Assembly (NCBI GenBank): GCA_945897765.1
Contig: CAMDGP010000111.1
Coordinates: forward strand, 1-7,093
Source of the DNA: Chitinophaga pinensis
GTDB taxonomy: Bacteria > Bacteroidota > Bacteroidia > Flavobacteriales_D > Crocinitomicaceae
DNA: 7,093 nt
Direction of reading: 5' to 3'
Shown: positions 6,521-7,093 of the stretch, in pieces
Numbering within the stretch: position 1 is the stretch's first letter
Layout of the letters: every line of letters begins with the position of its first letter
The notes under the pieces: model-generated
Told to the model about the DNA's origin: nothing
The model's input: only the letters and a program-made list of their open reading frames with translations
Databases searched by the model: none
Translations under genes and position numbers: made by a program

Positions 6521-6528
6521 TACTTTTA
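6521..6528 (+). promoter_or_regulatory. Possible -7 promoter element for aroE
   Basis: TACTTTTA differs from the Bacteroidota TAnnTTTG element only at the last base and lies 13 nt before the aroE ATG. A TTG at 6502-6504 is the nearest -33 candidate, with a spacer of about 16 nt, shorter than usual. The gap 6313-6541 must carry promoters for both divergent genes; beyond these candidates it is simple AT-rich sequence with no further gene or strong hairpin that I can see. Confidence 0.3.
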
Positions 6529-6541
6529 CAAAAACTAAAAA

Positions 6542-7093
6542 ATGAAACATTTCGGCTTAATTGGTAAATCGCTAGCACATTCTTTTTCTCCAACATTTTT
6601 CAAAAACTATTTTGAGCAAAATGGAATCGTTGCCAATTACGAATTGTTTGAATTAGAAACGATTGAAAAAGTCAAAGCTATTTTAAGTGATGGAAGTATT
6701 TCTGGTTTAAATGTGACTGTTCCTTATAAAATAGAAATCATTCCTTTTTTGGATGAAATTGATCCAGTAGCAAAAACTATTGGTGCCGTAAATGTTGTTG
6801 CTTTTAAAGAAGGGAAAACAGTTGGCTTTAACACAGATGCCTACGGTTTTCAACAAAGTATCAAACCTTTTTTAACGTTTAAGCATGAACGCGCTTTGAT
6901 TTTAGGAACTGGTGGAGCATCCAAAGCGATTGAATATGTGTTTAAGCAAATTGGAATAGATGTATTTTTTATTTCACAAAATCCAGAGGGAAAACCGAAG
7001 CACTTTTCTTACGAAGAAATTAATGAGCATATGCTAAATGCATGCAAAGTAATAGTAAATTGTACGCCCGTTGGAACTTATCCAAAAATAGAT
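6542..7093 (+). CDS. aroE: Shikimate dehydrogenase, 3'-truncated by the window edge
   Basis: The frame is open from the ATG to the last base (184 codons, no stop), so the C-terminal part lies outside the window. The enzyme reduces 3-dehydroshikimate to shikimate with NADPH in the shikimate pathway for aromatic compounds. Substrate-site motifs are present: SFSP with Ser14 and Ser16, NVTVPYK with catalytic Lys63, GAVN with Asn84, and NTDAYGF with catalytic Asp99. The nucleotide-binding loop follows as LGTGGASKA from Leu121, and VNCTPVGTYP is near the end of the visible part. About 60-70 residues should be missing relative to the usual length of around 250. The start is the first ATG of the frame, only one base after an A-rich leader without a Shine-Dalgarno sequence, and the protein begins MKHFGLIGKSLAHSFSP as expected for the family. 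It is divergent from cdd. No functional link to cdd is implied. Confidence 0.95.
   Translation, partial: MKHFGLIGKSLAHSFSPTFFKNYFEQNGIVANYELFELETIEKVKAILSDGSISGLNVTVPYKIEIIPFLDEIDPVAKTIGAVNVVAFKEGKTVGFNTDAYGFQQSIKPFLTFKHERALILGTGGASKAIEYVFKQIGIDVFFISQNPEGKPKHFSYEEINEHMLNACKVIVNCTPVGTYPKID

Noticed and set aside
6384..6596. 70-codon minus-strand ORF in the cdd-aroE gap
   Set aside because: It runs antisense over the aroE start, is made of AT-rich codons (Lys, Phe, Ile, Leu) and would cover the aroE promoter region. No family resemblance is seen.

Overview
The window looks like a chromosomal segment of an AT-rich Bacteroidota, most probably order Flavobacteriales. The evidence is the pairing of a TonB-dependent receptor with a DUF4249-type lipoprotein, a DUF4494-type gene, a Bacteroidota-style -7 promoter element (TAnnTTTG), and AT-rich leaders without Shine-Dalgarno sequences. 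The sequence does not support a genus-level placement.

Layout, left to right. (1) 1-2657, plus strand: a two-gene envelope unit. It holds the 3' part of a TonB-dependent outer-membrane receptor, whose 5' end lies outside the window, and, 2 nt later, a DUF4249-like lipoprotein. (2) 2658-3167: a 510-bp gap between convergent genes. It has no convincing gene but is filled with nested inverted repeats spanning roughly 2727-3118, probably a palindromic repeat or MITE-like element, or possibly a structured RNA. (3) 5685-3168, minus strand: a tight three-gene operon of a DUF4494-family protein with a very acidic tail, pdxH (pyridoxamine 5'-phosphate oxidase) and an M16 zinc peptidase. Both junctions are TAATG, where stop and start share one base. 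A -7 promoter element precedes the first gene. (4) 5686-5835: a spacer holding that promoter and a short repeat-like palindrome. (5) 6312-5836, minus strand: cdd (cytidine deaminase). (6) 6313-6541: an AT-rich divergent promoter region. (7) 6542 to the window end, plus strand: the first 184 codons of aroE (shikimate dehydrogenase), cut by the window edge.

The receptor and lipoprotein probably form one outer-membrane uptake complex with unknown cargo. The other recognisable genes serve housekeeping roles: vitamin B6 cofactor synthesis, pyrimidine salvage, aromatic amino-acid synthesis and proteolysis. I see no defence system, CRISPR array, prophage, tRNA or rRNA. The least explained parts are the palindromic element at 2727-3118 and the coupling of a DUF4494 protein to pdxH and the M16 peptidase.
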